In this document: positions 55,232 to 63,054 of the stretch, one piece after another | How positions within the stretch are numbered: position 1 is the first letter of the stretch | Layout of the letters: each line of letters opens with the position of its first letter | DNA from: Enhydrobacter aerosaccus | GTDB taxonomy: Bacteria; Pseudomonadota; Alphaproteobacteria; Reyranellales; Reyranellaceae | Length of the DNA: 64,000 nt | Reading direction: 5' to 3' | NCBI GenBank assembly: GCA_903832005.1 | Contig: CAIKZO010000035.1 | Location: 1 to 64,000, forward strand | Position numbers and translations under genes: made by a program | The notes under the pieces: model-generated | The model's input: the letters and a program-made list of their open reading frames with translations, nothing else | Databases searched by the model: none | What the model was told of the DNA's origin: nothing

Positions 55232-55747
55232 GTGAGCGAGAGGTGGGTGGGTTCAATTTACATCGGACTGGGGGCTAATCTGCCTCACCCCACATATGGT
55301 TCTCCCGCCGACACGCTCCGGGCGGCGATGGCCGACCTGGGTGGACGCGGAGTCGAGGTGCGCCGCCTGTCACCCTGGTACCGGACGGCGCCGGTACCGG
55401 TGTCCGATCAGCCTTGGTACGTGAACGCTGTGGCTGAAATCGGCGCAAATCTGCGTGCTGACGCCCTTTTGAGCACTCTCCACGCGGTCGAGGAGGTCTT
55501 TGGCCGGGTCCGCAGCGTACCCAACGCCGCCCGCCGCATCGATCTCGATTTGCTCGATTTCCGAGGGGAAATAGCCCCCGGAGGGCTCGGCAAGGCGACC
55601 CTGCCGCACCCCAGGATGACCGACCGGGCCTTCGTGCTGCGGCCCCTGGCCGACCTGGCACCCGGCTGGCGACATCCGGTCTCGGGGGCCTCCGTCGAGG
55701 CCCTTGTGGCGGCCCTGCCGGCGGGCCAGATCATAGAGCGGCTGTAG
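55232..55747 (+). CDS. folK: 2-amino-4-hydroxy-6-hydroxymethyldihydropteridine diphosphokinase
   Basis: The 171-residue HPPK of folate synthesis, transferring pyrophosphate from ATP to the pterin. IYIGLGANLPHPTYG at the start, TAPVPVSDQPWYVNAVAEI, RRIDLDLLDF (ATP and metal site) and PHPRMTDRAFVLRPLADLAP are all present. I choose the GTG at 55232 because GGAGGAG lies 7 nt upstream; a GTG ten codons earlier is also open. rpoZ follows after 74 bp with its own promoter. Confidence 0.94.
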   Translation: MSERWVGSIYIGLGANLPHPTYGSPADTLRAAMADLGGRGVEVRRLSPWYRTAPVPVSDQPWYVNAVAEIGANLRADALLSTLHAVEEVFGRVRSVPNAARRIDLDLLDFRGEIAPGGLGKATLPHPRMTDRAFVLRPLADLAPGWRHPVSGASVEALVAALPAGQIIERL

Positions 55748-55748
55748 C

Positions 55749-55777
55749 CTTGCCTTTTGGGCTGGGGCGCGTATAAC
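55749..55777 (+). promoter_or_regulatory. Promoter of rpoZ
   Basis: CTTGCC at 55749-55754, exactly 17 bases, then TATAAC at 55772-55777. One of the best housekeeping promoter matches in the window. Transcription would start near 55784, leaving a leader of about 38 nt. Confidence 0.75.
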
Positions 55778-55821
55778 CCGCCGCTTCCCGGAATTCAGAG
55801 GTTTCACCCTCAGAGGTTCAT

Positions 55822-56184
55822 ATGGCGCGTGTCACCGTCGAAGACTGCATCGTTCAGGTGCCCAACCGTTTCGAACTCGTCCTGTACGCAGCCCAGCGCG
55901 CGCGCGACGTGTCGGCTGGCGCCCAGATCACCGTCGACCGCGACCGCGATAAAAACCCGGTCGTGGCGCTGCGCGAGATCGCGGAAACCAAGCTCGACCA
56001 GGTGGCCCTCAAGGACTCGCTGATCTCTGGCATGCAGAAGCACGCCGACATCGACAAGCCCGAGGAGGTCAACGAGATGGCCGAGCTCGAGCAGGAGCTG
56101 GCGGCGGCGCTGGCCCAGGGCGGCGCGGAAGCGGCCCAGCCCAAGGCCCTGCCGATGGCCGAGGAAGACGACGTCACCGAGTAA
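55822..56184 (+). CDS. rpoZ: RNA polymerase omega subunit
   Basis: The 120-residue omega subunit, which helps fold beta-prime and binds ppGpp together with it. The conserved part is [20 protein letters not shown] and [20 protein letters not shown], with [11 protein letters not shown]. The C-terminal 40 residues are acidic and alanine-rich, an extension beyond the core fold common in alphaproteobacteria. It lies upstream of the ppGpp synthetase rsh, the standard pairing. Confidence 0.97.
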   Translation: MARVTVEDCIVQVPNRFELVLYAAQRARDVSAGAQITVDRDRDKNPVVALREIAETKLDQVALKDSLISGMQKHADIDKPEEVNEMAELEQELAAALAQGGAEAAQPKALPMAEEDDVTE

Positions 56185-56193
56185 CGTCGTGCT

Positions 56194-56221
56194 GCAGGCC
56201 CTTCGCTGAGCTGGGGCCTGC
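56194..56221 (+). terminator. Hairpin after rpoZ
   Basis: GCAGGCCC (56194-56201) pairs with GGGCCTGC (56214-56221), 12-nt loop, 10 bases after the rpoZ stop. No T-run follows, so it may slow polymerase or protect the 3' end rather than terminate fully. Confidence 0.45.
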
Positions 56222-56247
56222 TATTCGCGCATTGAGCGTGGAGTAGA

Positions 56248-56278
56248 GGCAATCGTCCCCATATAATGGGCGATTGCC
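56248..56278 (+). promoter_or_regulatory. Palindrome over TATAAT at the rsh start
   Basis: GGCAATCG (56248-56255) pairs with CGATTGCC (56271-56278), and CCCAT (56258-56262) with ATGGG (56266-56270), a 13-bp stem with a 2-nt bulge and a 3-nt loop that touches the ATG at 56279. TATAAT at 56262-56267 is a perfect -10 inside it. It can act as a DNA operator or as an RNA stem masking the start. Confidence 0.6.
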
Positions 56279-58465
56279 ATGATTCGTCAGTTTGAACTTG
56301 TCGAGCGCGTACAGTCCTACGATCCGGAAGCGGATGAGGACGTGCTGAACCGTGCCTATGTCTACGGGCTGAAGAAGCACGGCAGCCAGCTGCGCGCCTC
56401 GGGCGACCCCTATTTCTCCCACCCGGTCGAGGTGGCCGGCATCCTGGCCGAGATGAAGCTCGACACCTCGTCGATCGTGACCGGCCTGCTGCACGACACG
56501 CTGGAGGACACCGACGCCACGCGCGACGAGATCGCCGGCATGTTCGGCGAGGATGTGGCGCGCCTGGTCGACGGCGTCACCAAGCTCAGCCGCCTCGAAG
56601 TCCAGTCCGAGAGCACCAAGGAAGCCGAGAATCTGCGCAAGCTGGTGCTCGCCATGTCGTCGGACATCCGCGTGCTTCTGGTGAAGCTCGCCGACCGCCT
56701 GCACAACATGCGGACGCTCCATCACATCAAGGAGCCGGCGCGGCGTGCGCGCATCGCGCGCGAGACCATGGATCTCTATGCGCCGCTCGCCTCGCGCATC
56801 GGCATGGAGAGGGTGAAGCGCGAGCTGGAAGAACTGGCCTTCGGCGAGCTCAACCCGGATGGACGCTCCTCCGTGCTGGCGCGCCTTGGATATCTCAAGG
56901 AGAAGGGCGAGCAGATCGTCCCGCAGGTCGAGGCCGAGCTGGTCAAGACGCTGAAGGACGGCGGGCTGGTGGCGCAGGTCACGGGCCGCGAGAAGACGCC
57001 CTATTCGATCTGGCGCAAGATGCAGCACAAGAACGTGTCGTTCGAGCAGCTCGCCGATATCATGGCCTTCCGCATCATCGTGGCCGACGTGTCGCAGTGC
57101 TACCAGGCGCTGGGCCTGCTGCACGGCCGCTACCAGGTGCTGCCGCAGCGCTTCAAGGATTACATCTCCGTTCCCAAGCCCAACGGCTACCGCTCGCTGC
57201 ACACCGGCGTGATCGGCCCGCTCGGCCAGCGCATCGAGATCCAGATCCGCACCGAGGACATGCAGGACCAGGCCGAGCGCGGCGTCGCGGCGCACTGGGT
57301 CTACAAGCAGGGCGGCCCGTCGACCGATGCGCCGCAGTACGCCTGGCTGCGCTCACTGATCGACATCCTCGACAAGGCGCCCAACGCGGAGGAGTTCCTC
57401 GAGCACACCAAGCTCGAGATGTTCCAGGACCAGGTGTTCTGCTTCACGCCCAAGGGCAAGCTGATCGCCCTGCCGCGCGGCGCGACGCCGATCGATTTTG
57501 CCTACGCGGTGCACAGCCAGGTCGGCGACACCTGCGTCGGCGCCAAGATCAACGGCCGCATGCTGCCGCTGCGCACGACCTTGTCGAACGGCGACCAGAT
57601 CGAGATCGTGACCTCGAAGGCGCAGACGCCATCGCCCACATGGGAACGCTTCGCCGTCACCGGCAAGGCCAAGGCCGCGATCCGCCGCTTCATTCGCACG
57701 CGCCAGCGCGAGCAGTATCTGCAGCTCGGCAAGTCGCTGCTCGACAAAACCTTTCACGAGGAGGGCTACGAGCCGACCGAAAAGGGCCTCGACGGCGTGA
57801 AGGCGAATTTCAAGCACGCCACGACCGACGATCTCGTGGCTGCCGTGGGCGCGGGCCTGATCGGCGCGCGCGAGGTCATGGTCGCGGTCTATCCGGGCCT
57901 GAAGCAGCAGCGCCCCAGCGCGCGCAACGGCGGCGCCGACGTGGTGCCGATCACGCGGGCACGCAGCAAGGTGGCCAAGGCGAGCGACGGCGCGCGTACT
58001 TCGGGCGAGCACGGCCAGATTGCGATCAAGGGGCTGATCCCCGGCATGGCGGTGCACTATGCGCGCTGCTGTCATCCGCTGCCCGGCGACCGCATCGTGG
58101 GCATCATCACGACGGGCAAGGGCGTGACCATCCACACGATCGACTGCGCCACGCTCGAGAGCTTCTCCGATTCGCCCGAGCGCTGGATCGATCTCGGCTG
58201 GGATGCGGTGGGCGACAACGATGCCGCCTACACCGGCCGCCTCAAGGTCACGGTCGCCAACCAGCCCGGCAGCCTGTCGAGCCTGTCGACGGTGATCGCG
58301 CGCCACGAGGGCAACATCTCGAACCTGCGCATCGTCAACCGGTCGATGGACTTCTTCGACATGGTGATCGACGTCGAGGTCGCCGACGTGAAGCATCTCG
58401 CAGACATTACCGCCGCCTTGCGCGCGACGCCGGCCATCAACGCCGTCGAACGCGCGCGTAATTGA
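56279..58465 (+). CDS. rsh: Bifunctional (p)ppGpp synthetase/hydrolase
   Basis: The 728-residue RelA/SpoT homologue controlling the stringent response. The HD hydrolase domain is intact (GLLHDTLEDTDA with His72-Asp73; RLHNMRTLHH). The synthetase domain has RFKDYISVPKPNGYRSLH, then TGS (LPRGATPIDFAYAVHSQVGD) and a C-terminal ACT domain (RLKVTVANQPGSLSSLSTVI). As the only such gene here, it is probably the single Rsh enzyme. It follows rpoZ with its own palindrome-covered promoter. Confidence 0.97.
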   Translation: MIRQFELVERVQSYDPEADEDVLNRAYVYGLKKHGSQLRASGDPYFSHPVEVAGILAEMKLDTSSIVTGLLHDTLEDTDATRDEIAGMFGEDVARLVDGVTKLSRLEVQSESTKEAENLRKLVLAMSSDIRVLLVKLADRLHNMRTLHHIKEPARRARIARETMDLYAPLASRIGMERVKRELEELAFGELNPDGRSSVLARLGYLKEKGEQIVPQVEAELVKTLKDGGLVAQVTGREKTPYSIWRKMQHKNVSFEQLADIMAFRIIVADVSQCYQALGLLHGRYQVLPQRFKDYISVPKPNGYRSLHTGVIGPLGQRIEIQIRTEDMQDQAERGVAAHWVYKQGGPSTDAPQYAWLRSLIDILDKAPNAEEFLEHTKLEMFQDQVFCFTPKGKLIALPRGATPIDFAYAVHSQVGDTCVGAKINGRMLPLRTTLSNGDQIEIVTSKAQTPSPTWERFAVTGKAKAAIRRFIRTRQREQYLQLGKSLLDKTFHEEGYEPTEKGLDGVKANFKHATTDDLVAAVGAGLIGAREVMVAVYPGLKQQRPSARNGGADVVPITRARSKVAKASDGARTSGEHGQIAIKGLIPGMAVHYARCCHPLPGDRIVGIITTGKGVTIHTIDCATLESFSDSPERWIDLGWDAVGDNDAAYTGRLKVTVANQPGSLSSLSTVIARHEGNISNLRIVNRSMDFFDMVIDVEVADVKHLADITAALRATPAINAVERARN

Positions 58466-58541
58466 TCGAAGGGATCTAGCGCCAGCTGCGAGGAAATCTT
58501 GTGGGGCGAAGGCCAGGTCCTTCGCTACGCTCAGGACGACA
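58466..58541. repeat. Partial copy of the 19-bp inverted-repeat element
   Basis: The stretch begins immediately after the rsh stop with CGAAGGGATCTAGCG (left arm partly preserved) and ends with AGGTCCTTCGCTACGCTCAG, matching the right arm and flank at 53680-53704 with one mismatch. A frame from 58501 through this repeat into pdxJ is not coding. Confidence 0.7.
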
Positions 58542-58560
58542 TGAGAGTGAGTTGGAGAAA

Positions 58561-59310
58561 ATGACTGTGAAGCTCGTCCCCCTGCGTCTTGGAGTGAACA
58601 TCGACCACGTCGCCACCGTGCGTAACGCGCGCGGTGGCAAGCTGCCCGATCCGCTGCGCGCGGCCGCGATCGCCCAGGCCGCCGGCGCCGACGGCATCAC
58701 CGCCCATCTGCGCGAGGATCGCCGCCACATCGTCGATGCCGACATCGACGGGCTGATGCGCGAGCTGAAGATCCCGCTCAACTTCGAGATGGCGGCGACG
58801 CCCGAGATGGTGGGCATTGCCCTGAAGCATCGCCCGCATGCCGCCTGCATCGTGCCCGAGAAGCGCGAGGAGCGGACGACCGAGGGCGGGCTCGATGCCG
58901 CCGGCCAGCACAATCACCTGAAGCCGATGGTGGCGCGGCTGAGCGACGCCGGTATCCGCGTCTCACTGTTCATCGAGGCCGATGAGCGCCAGCTCGAAGC
59001 GGCAGTGACCTTGGGCGCGCCGGTGGTCGAGTTGCACACCGGTCGCTACTGCGAACTGGAAGGCGCCGCGCAACAGGCAGAACTCGCGCGGCTGCAGAAG
59101 GGCGCGGCGCTGTGCGGCAAGCTCGGCCTCGAGTGCCACATGGGCCATGGGCTCAGCTATGCCGACGTGGCGCCGATCGCCGCCATTCCGGAAGTGCGCG
59201 AACTCAACATCGGCCACTTCCTGGTGGGCGAGGCGATCTTCGTCGGTCTCGAGGGCGCGATCCGCGAGATGCGCCGGATCATGGACCAGGCGCGAGGCGT
59301 CTCGGCGTGA
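58561..59310 (+). CDS. pdxJ: Pyridoxine 5'-phosphate synthase
   Basis: The 249-residue enzyme makes pyridoxine phosphate from 3-amino-2-oxopropyl phosphate and deoxyxylulose phosphate. [58 protein letters not shown] and [12 protein letters not shown] are all diagnostic. The ATG at 58561 has TTGGAG upstream; an upstream ATG in the repeat is rejected. acpS begins overlapping the stop (GTGA). Confidence 0.96.
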   Translation: MTVKLVPLRLGVNIDHVATVRNARGGKLPDPLRAAAIAQAAGADGITAHLREDRRHIVDADIDGLMRELKIPLNFEMAATPEMVGIALKHRPHAACIVPEKREERTTEGGLDAAGQHNHLKPMVARLSDAGIRVSLFIEADERQLEAAVTLGAPVVELHTGRYCELEGAAQQAELARLQKGAALCGKLGLECHMGHGLSYADVAPIAAIPEVRELNIGHFLVGEAIFVGLEGAIREMRRIMDQARGVSA

Positions 59311-59708
59311 TCCTGGGCATCGGTAACGACCTCGTCGACATAAGGCGCATCGAGAGTTCGCTCGATCGCTTCAAGGACCGCTTCATCCAGCGTGTCTTCA
59401 CCGAGGTTGAACAGAAGCGCTCCGAAGGCCGTGCCGAAAGGGCAGCCAGCTATGCAAAACGCTTCGCGGCAAAAGAGGCCTGCTCGAAGGCGCTGGGCAC
59501 CGGGCTGCGCCGCGGCGTGTACTGGCGTGACATGGGTGTGATCAATATGCGCGGCGGCAAGCCGACCATGGCCCTGACCGGCGGGGCACTGGCCCGTCTG
59601 ACAGAGATGACGCCGGCCGGCATGACTGCGCAGATCGACCTTACGATCACGGACGAATACCCGCTGGCACAGGCTTTTGTGATCATTTCGGCGAATCCCG
59701 CCGCATGA
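59307..59708 (+). CDS. acpS: Holo-[acyl-carrier-protein] synthase
   Basis: The 133-residue enzyme transfers phosphopantetheine to [23 protein letters not shown] contains the first acidic metal ligand (Asp8), and [20 protein letters not shown] the second Glu. Length fits the family. GTG start overlaps the pdxJ stop (GTGA). Confidence 0.94.
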   Translation: MILGIGNDLVDIRRIESSLDRFKDRFIQRVFTEVEQKRSEGRAERAASYAKRFAAKEACSKALGTGLRRGVYWRDMGVINMRGGKPTMALTGGALARLTEMTPAGMTAQIDLTITDEYPLAQAFVIISANPAA

Positions 59709-59744
59709 GCATTTTGCAGCGCTCCCATGCCGCGTTCGCCGTGG

Positions 59745-59773
59745 GAGACAGCCCCTATCTGCCCTGCTATATG
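59745..59773 (+). promoter_or_regulatory. Candidate promoter before lepB
   Basis: GAGACA at 59745-59750, 17 bases, then TATATG at 59768-59773. Moderate match to the consensus. CTCCCA (59722-59727) and TGGGAG (59742-59747) form a further stem just upstream, possibly an attenuator of acpS readthrough. Confidence 0.35.
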
Positions 59774-59793
59774 CGCGGCTCGTTCAAACTGGA

Positions 59794-60624
59794 ATGGCGA
59801 TGATCAACGTGGCTGAACGGCGCAAGCGAGGGCAGGAGAAGACCGGCGGCTGGAGCGAGACCATCCGCACGGTGGTCTATGCTGTCTTGATCGCACTCGT
59901 CGTGCGCACTTTTGCCATCGAGCCGTTCAACATCCCGTCGGGTTCGATGATCCCGACCCTGCTGGTTGGCGACTACCTGTTCGTGTCGAAATACTCCTAC
60001 GGGTATTCCAAGCACTCCTTCCCGTTTTCGGCGGGCCTCTTTCCCGGCCGCATCTTCAAGAAGATGCCGGAGCGGGGCGACGTCGCCGTCTTCAAGTATC
60101 CCGGCGACCAGGGTCAGGGCGTCAACCGCACCGACTACATCAAGCGCATCGTCGGCCTGCCGGGCGACCGCATCCAGGTGACCAACGGCGTGCTGCACAT
60201 CAACGGCGAGCCGGTCGAGCGCATCCGCATCGGCGACTATGTGAAGGGCACGCACGGCCAATACCAGAAGGGCACGCTCTACAGCGAGAAGCTGCCGAAT
60301 GGCCGGCGCTACACCGTGCTCGAATATTCCGACAACGGCCCCTCCGACAACACGCCGGAGTTCCTGGTGCCGGCCAACAGCTTCTTCGTCATGGGCGACA
60401 ACCGCGACGACTCGCTCGACAGCCGCACGCGCCTGATGCTGCGCGATATCACCGGCGTGCCGCGCGACCGCGACCAGCTTGGCTGGTATGTGCCCGACGA
60501 GAACCTGGTCGGCCGCGCCGAGTTCATCTTCTTCAGTCACGATCCCCTGGCGGCCGGCTGGCTGGAGCCCTGGAAATGGCCCGAAGCAATCCGCTTCAGC
60601 CGCTTCTTCATGGCGATCCACTGA
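59794..60624 (+). CDS. lepB: Signal peptidase I
   Basis: The 276-residue inner-membrane peptidase that removes signal peptides. One N-terminal membrane helix (TVVYAVLIALVVRTFAIEPF), Ser51 in NIPSGSMIPTLLVGDYLFV, Lys117 in DYIKRIVGLPGDRI and the box GDNRDDSLDSR are present. Two ATG codons (59794 and 59800) are possible. It is the start of the lepB-rnc-era-recO block and may have its own promoter. Confidence 0.96.
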   Translation: MAMINVAERRKRGQEKTGGWSETIRTVVYAVLIALVVRTFAIEPFNIPSGSMIPTLLVGDYLFVSKYSYGYSKHSFPFSAGLFPGRIFKKMPERGDVAVFKYPGDQGQGVNRTDYIKRIVGLPGDRIQVTNGVLHINGEPVERIRIGDYVKGTHGQYQKGTLYSEKLPNGRRYTVLEYSDNGPSDNTPEFLVPANSFFVMGDNRDDSLDSRTRLMLRDITGVPRDRDQLGWYVPDENLVGRAEFIFFSHDPLAAGWLEPWKWPEAIRFSRFFMAIH

Positions 60625-60629
60625 AGAGT

Positions 60630-61343
60630 GTGTCGCTGAAGACGGCCGACATCGACTTGGCCGCGCTCGCAGCCGGCATCGGTCACGCCTTCAATAATGC
60701 GCAGCTTGCGGCGGAAGCGCTCATCCATCGCAGCGCGCTCGATCGCCGGCCCGAGTTGAAGGCCGCTTTTCCGAACGGCAACGAACGGCTCGAATTCCTG
60801 GGCGACCGCGTGCTGTCGCTCGCCATGGCCGATTTTCTGCTGCGTCGCTTTCCCAACGAACGTGAGGGCGAGTTGGCTCGTCGACATGCGGCGCTGGTGA
60901 AAGCCGGCACCTTGGTTGAGATCGCCGAGAGAATCGGGCTCGGAGCGCACATCCATTTGGGCGATTCCGAGCGCGCGGGCGATGGCAAGGTGAAGCCGAC
61001 CATCGTTTCCGACGCGCTCGAGGCGTTGCTGGGCGCGGTCTTCCTCGACGCCGGCTTTGCCGCGGCGGCGGCCTGTGTCGAGCATCTGTGGGGTGCCCGC
61101 ATCGACGAGCATCTGTCGGCGCCGCGCGACGCCAAGACGGCTTTGCAGGAGTGGGCGCAGGCGCGCCGCCTGCCGCTGCCGGACTATCGCGAGATCGGTC
61201 GCGAAGGCCCCGCGCATGCGCCGGTCTTCGTGGTCGAAGTCACCATCAAGGGTCATGCACCGGCCCAGGGCCGCGGCGGCAGCAAGCGCGAGGCCGAGCG
61301 ACTGGCCGCCACCGCATTGATCGAAGCATTGGACGCAGCATGA
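60630..61343 (+). CDS. rnc: Ribonuclease III
   Basis: The 237-residue double-stranded RNA endonuclease used in rRNA and mRNA processing. The catalytic motif is ERLEFLGDRVLSLAMAD, with the second acidic cluster DALEALLGAVFLDAG. The C-terminal dsRNA-binding domain is GHAPAQGRGGSKREAERLAA. I start at the GTG at 60630, 5 bp after the lepB stop; an ATG at 60576 would overlap lepB by 49 bp and has no family similarity. It overlaps era as ATGA. Confidence 0.95.
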   Translation: MSLKTADIDLAALAAGIGHAFNNAQLAAEALIHRSALDRRPELKAAFPNGNERLEFLGDRVLSLAMADFLLRRFPNEREGELARRHAALVKAGTLVEIAERIGLGAHIHLGDSERAGDGKVKPTIVSDALEALLGAVFLDAGFAAAAACVEHLWGARIDEHLSAPRDAKTALQEWAQARRLPLPDYREIGREGPAHAPVFVVEVTIKGHAPAQGRGGSKREAERLAATALIEALDAA

Positions 61344-62263
61344 GCGAGACACAGACAAGATCGGGCTTCGTCGCCATCGTGGGCGCGCCCAACGCCGGCA
61401 AGTCGACGCTGGTCAACGCACTGGTGGGATCGAAGGTCTCGATCGTCTCGCCCAAGGTCCAGACCACGCGCATGCGCGTGATCGGCATCGCCATGACCGA
61501 CCTGGCGGATGGCGAGCGCGCGCAGGTCGTGCTGGTCGACACGCCGGGCATCTTCCGCATCCAGAAGCGCCGGCTCGAGCGCTCGATGGTCGCCGCCGCC
61601 TGGCAGGGCGCGCAGGATGCCGACGTGGTGGCGCTGGTGGTCGATTCCGAGCGCGGCATCGGACAGGAAACCAAGGCCATCATCGAGCGCCTCAAGGAGA
61701 GCAAGGCGCCGCGCTATGTGATCCTCAACAAGATCGACCTGGTGCCACGCGAGGCGCTGCTGACTCTCACGGCCGATCTGAACGCGCTGCTGCCCTTCGA
61801 GAGCACCTTCATGGTGAGCGCGCTGAAGAGCGATGGCGTGTTCGACGTGCTGAAGGTGGTGGCCGGTCGCTTGCCGATCAGCCCATTCCTCTATCCTGAA
61901 GACCAGGCGGCCGATCTCCCGTTGCGCCTGCTGGCGGCCGAGGTGACTCGCGAGCAGGTCTTCCTGCAACTCCACCAGGAACTGCCGTACGAGGCTGCGG
62001 TCGAGACTGAGAAGTGGGAAGAGCGTAAGGACGGCGGCGTGCGCATCGAGCAGATCATCTACGTCCAGCGCGAGGGCCAGCGCGCGATCTTCCTCGGCAA
62101 GGGTGGTGCCCGCATCAAGCAGATCGGCGCCCGCGCCCGCCATGAACTCGGCCAGATGCTCGAACGGCCGGTGCATCTCTTCCTGCATGTGAAGGTAAGC
62201 GAGCGCTGGGCCGAAGACCCCTCCCACTACCGCACCATCGGCCTCGACTACGAGCCGAAGTAG
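61340..62263 (+). CDS. era: GTPase Era
   Basis: The 307-residue GTPase that checks 16S rRNA during 30S assembly. G1 is GAPNAGKST (residues 15-23), G3 DTPG, G4 NKIDLVP, G5 SALK. The C-terminal KH domain (FLGKGGARIKQIGARARHEL) binds the 3' end of 16S rRNA. Start overlaps rnc stop (ATGA), typical rnc-era coupling. Confidence 0.97.
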   Translation: MSETQTRSGFVAIVGAPNAGKSTLVNALVGSKVSIVSPKVQTTRMRVIGIAMTDLADGERAQVVLVDTPGIFRIQKRRLERSMVAAAWQGAQDADVVALVVDSERGIGQETKAIIERLKESKAPRYVILNKIDLVPREALLTLTADLNALLPFESTFMVSALKSDGVFDVLKVVAGRLPISPFLYPEDQAADLPLRLLAAEVTREQVFLQLHQELPYEAAVETEKWEERKDGGVRIEQIIYVQREGQRAIFLGKGGARIKQIGARARHELGQMLERPVHLFLHVKVSERWAEDPSHYRTIGLDYEPK

Positions 62264-62278
62264 GCATAGGGCGAGACC

Positions 62279-62995
62279 ATGGACTGGAGTGACCATGGCA
62301 TCGTGTTGGCGGCCCGGAACCACGGCGAGACGGGGCTGGTCGTCAACTTGCTGACGGCGGAGCATGGGCGGCACGCGGGCTTCGTGCCTGGCGGTGTGTC
62401 GCGACGGTCGCGGCCGATCTGGCAGATCGGCAATGTCGTCGAGGTCAACTGGCGGGCGCGGCTCGCGGATCAACTTGGCAATTTCAGCGGCGAACTGCGC
62501 GAGCCTCACGCGGCCAAAGCGATGGACAGCGCGGTCGAGCTGGCGGGATTGTCGTCGGCGTGCGCGGTCGTCGACGAGGCGCTGCCCGAGCGCGAGCCGC
62601 ATCCGGCAATGTATGACGGGTTCCACGCTTTTCTCACCGTGCTTGGTCACGAGGGCTGGCCTGCGATCTACGTGCGGCTCGAACTCGGTCTCCTGCAGGA
62701 GCTAGGCTTCGGCCTCGATCTCGATAAATGCGCGGTCACCGGCACTACCGACGACCTGGCCTACGTCTCGCCGAAGACCGGCCGGGCGGTGTCGCGTGAG
62801 GCCGCCGCGCCCTATGCCGAGAAGCTTTTGCCGTTGCCGGCGTTTCTATCCACCGGCGGCCTGCCAGCGGATCCTGCCGAGCTGCGTCAGGGCCTCGATT
62901 TGACGGGATATTTCCTCGAGCGCCACGTGTTCTGGCCTCACAACAAGCCCTTGCCTCCCGCCCGGGCGAGACTTATTGAATCGCTGCAACGCTAA
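62279..62995 (+). CDS. recO: DNA repair protein RecO
   Basis: The 238-residue RecO, which loads RecA with RecR. The OB-fold starts with [20 protein letters not shown] and continues with [20 protein letters not shown]. In the C-terminal region only one of the usual zinc cysteines is present (DLDKCAVTG), and the expected C-x2-C pairs are missing, as in many alphaproteobacterial RecO proteins. It begins 15 bp after era. Confidence 0.93.
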   Translation: MDWSDHGIVLAARNHGETGLVVNLLTAEHGRHAGFVPGGVSRRSRPIWQIGNVVEVNWRARLADQLGNFSGELREPHAAKAMDSAVELAGLSSACAVVDEALPEREPHPAMYDGFHAFLTVLGHEGWPAIYVRLELGLLQELGFGLDLDKCAVTGTTDDLAYVSPKTGRAVSREAAAPYAEKLLPLPAFLSTGGLPADPAELRQGLDLTGYFLERHVFWPHNKPLPPARARLIESLQR

Positions 62996-63054
62996 AAGAA
63001 CAAGGCTGTGGCGCGAATCGCGGCCGATCGACCCTCTCCCCATCGACCCTCTTA

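Noticed and set aside
58501-58560. Upstream start for pdxJ
   Set aside because: The extra 20 codons come from the repeat element and have no similarity to PdxJ; the ATG at 58561 has its own ribosome site.
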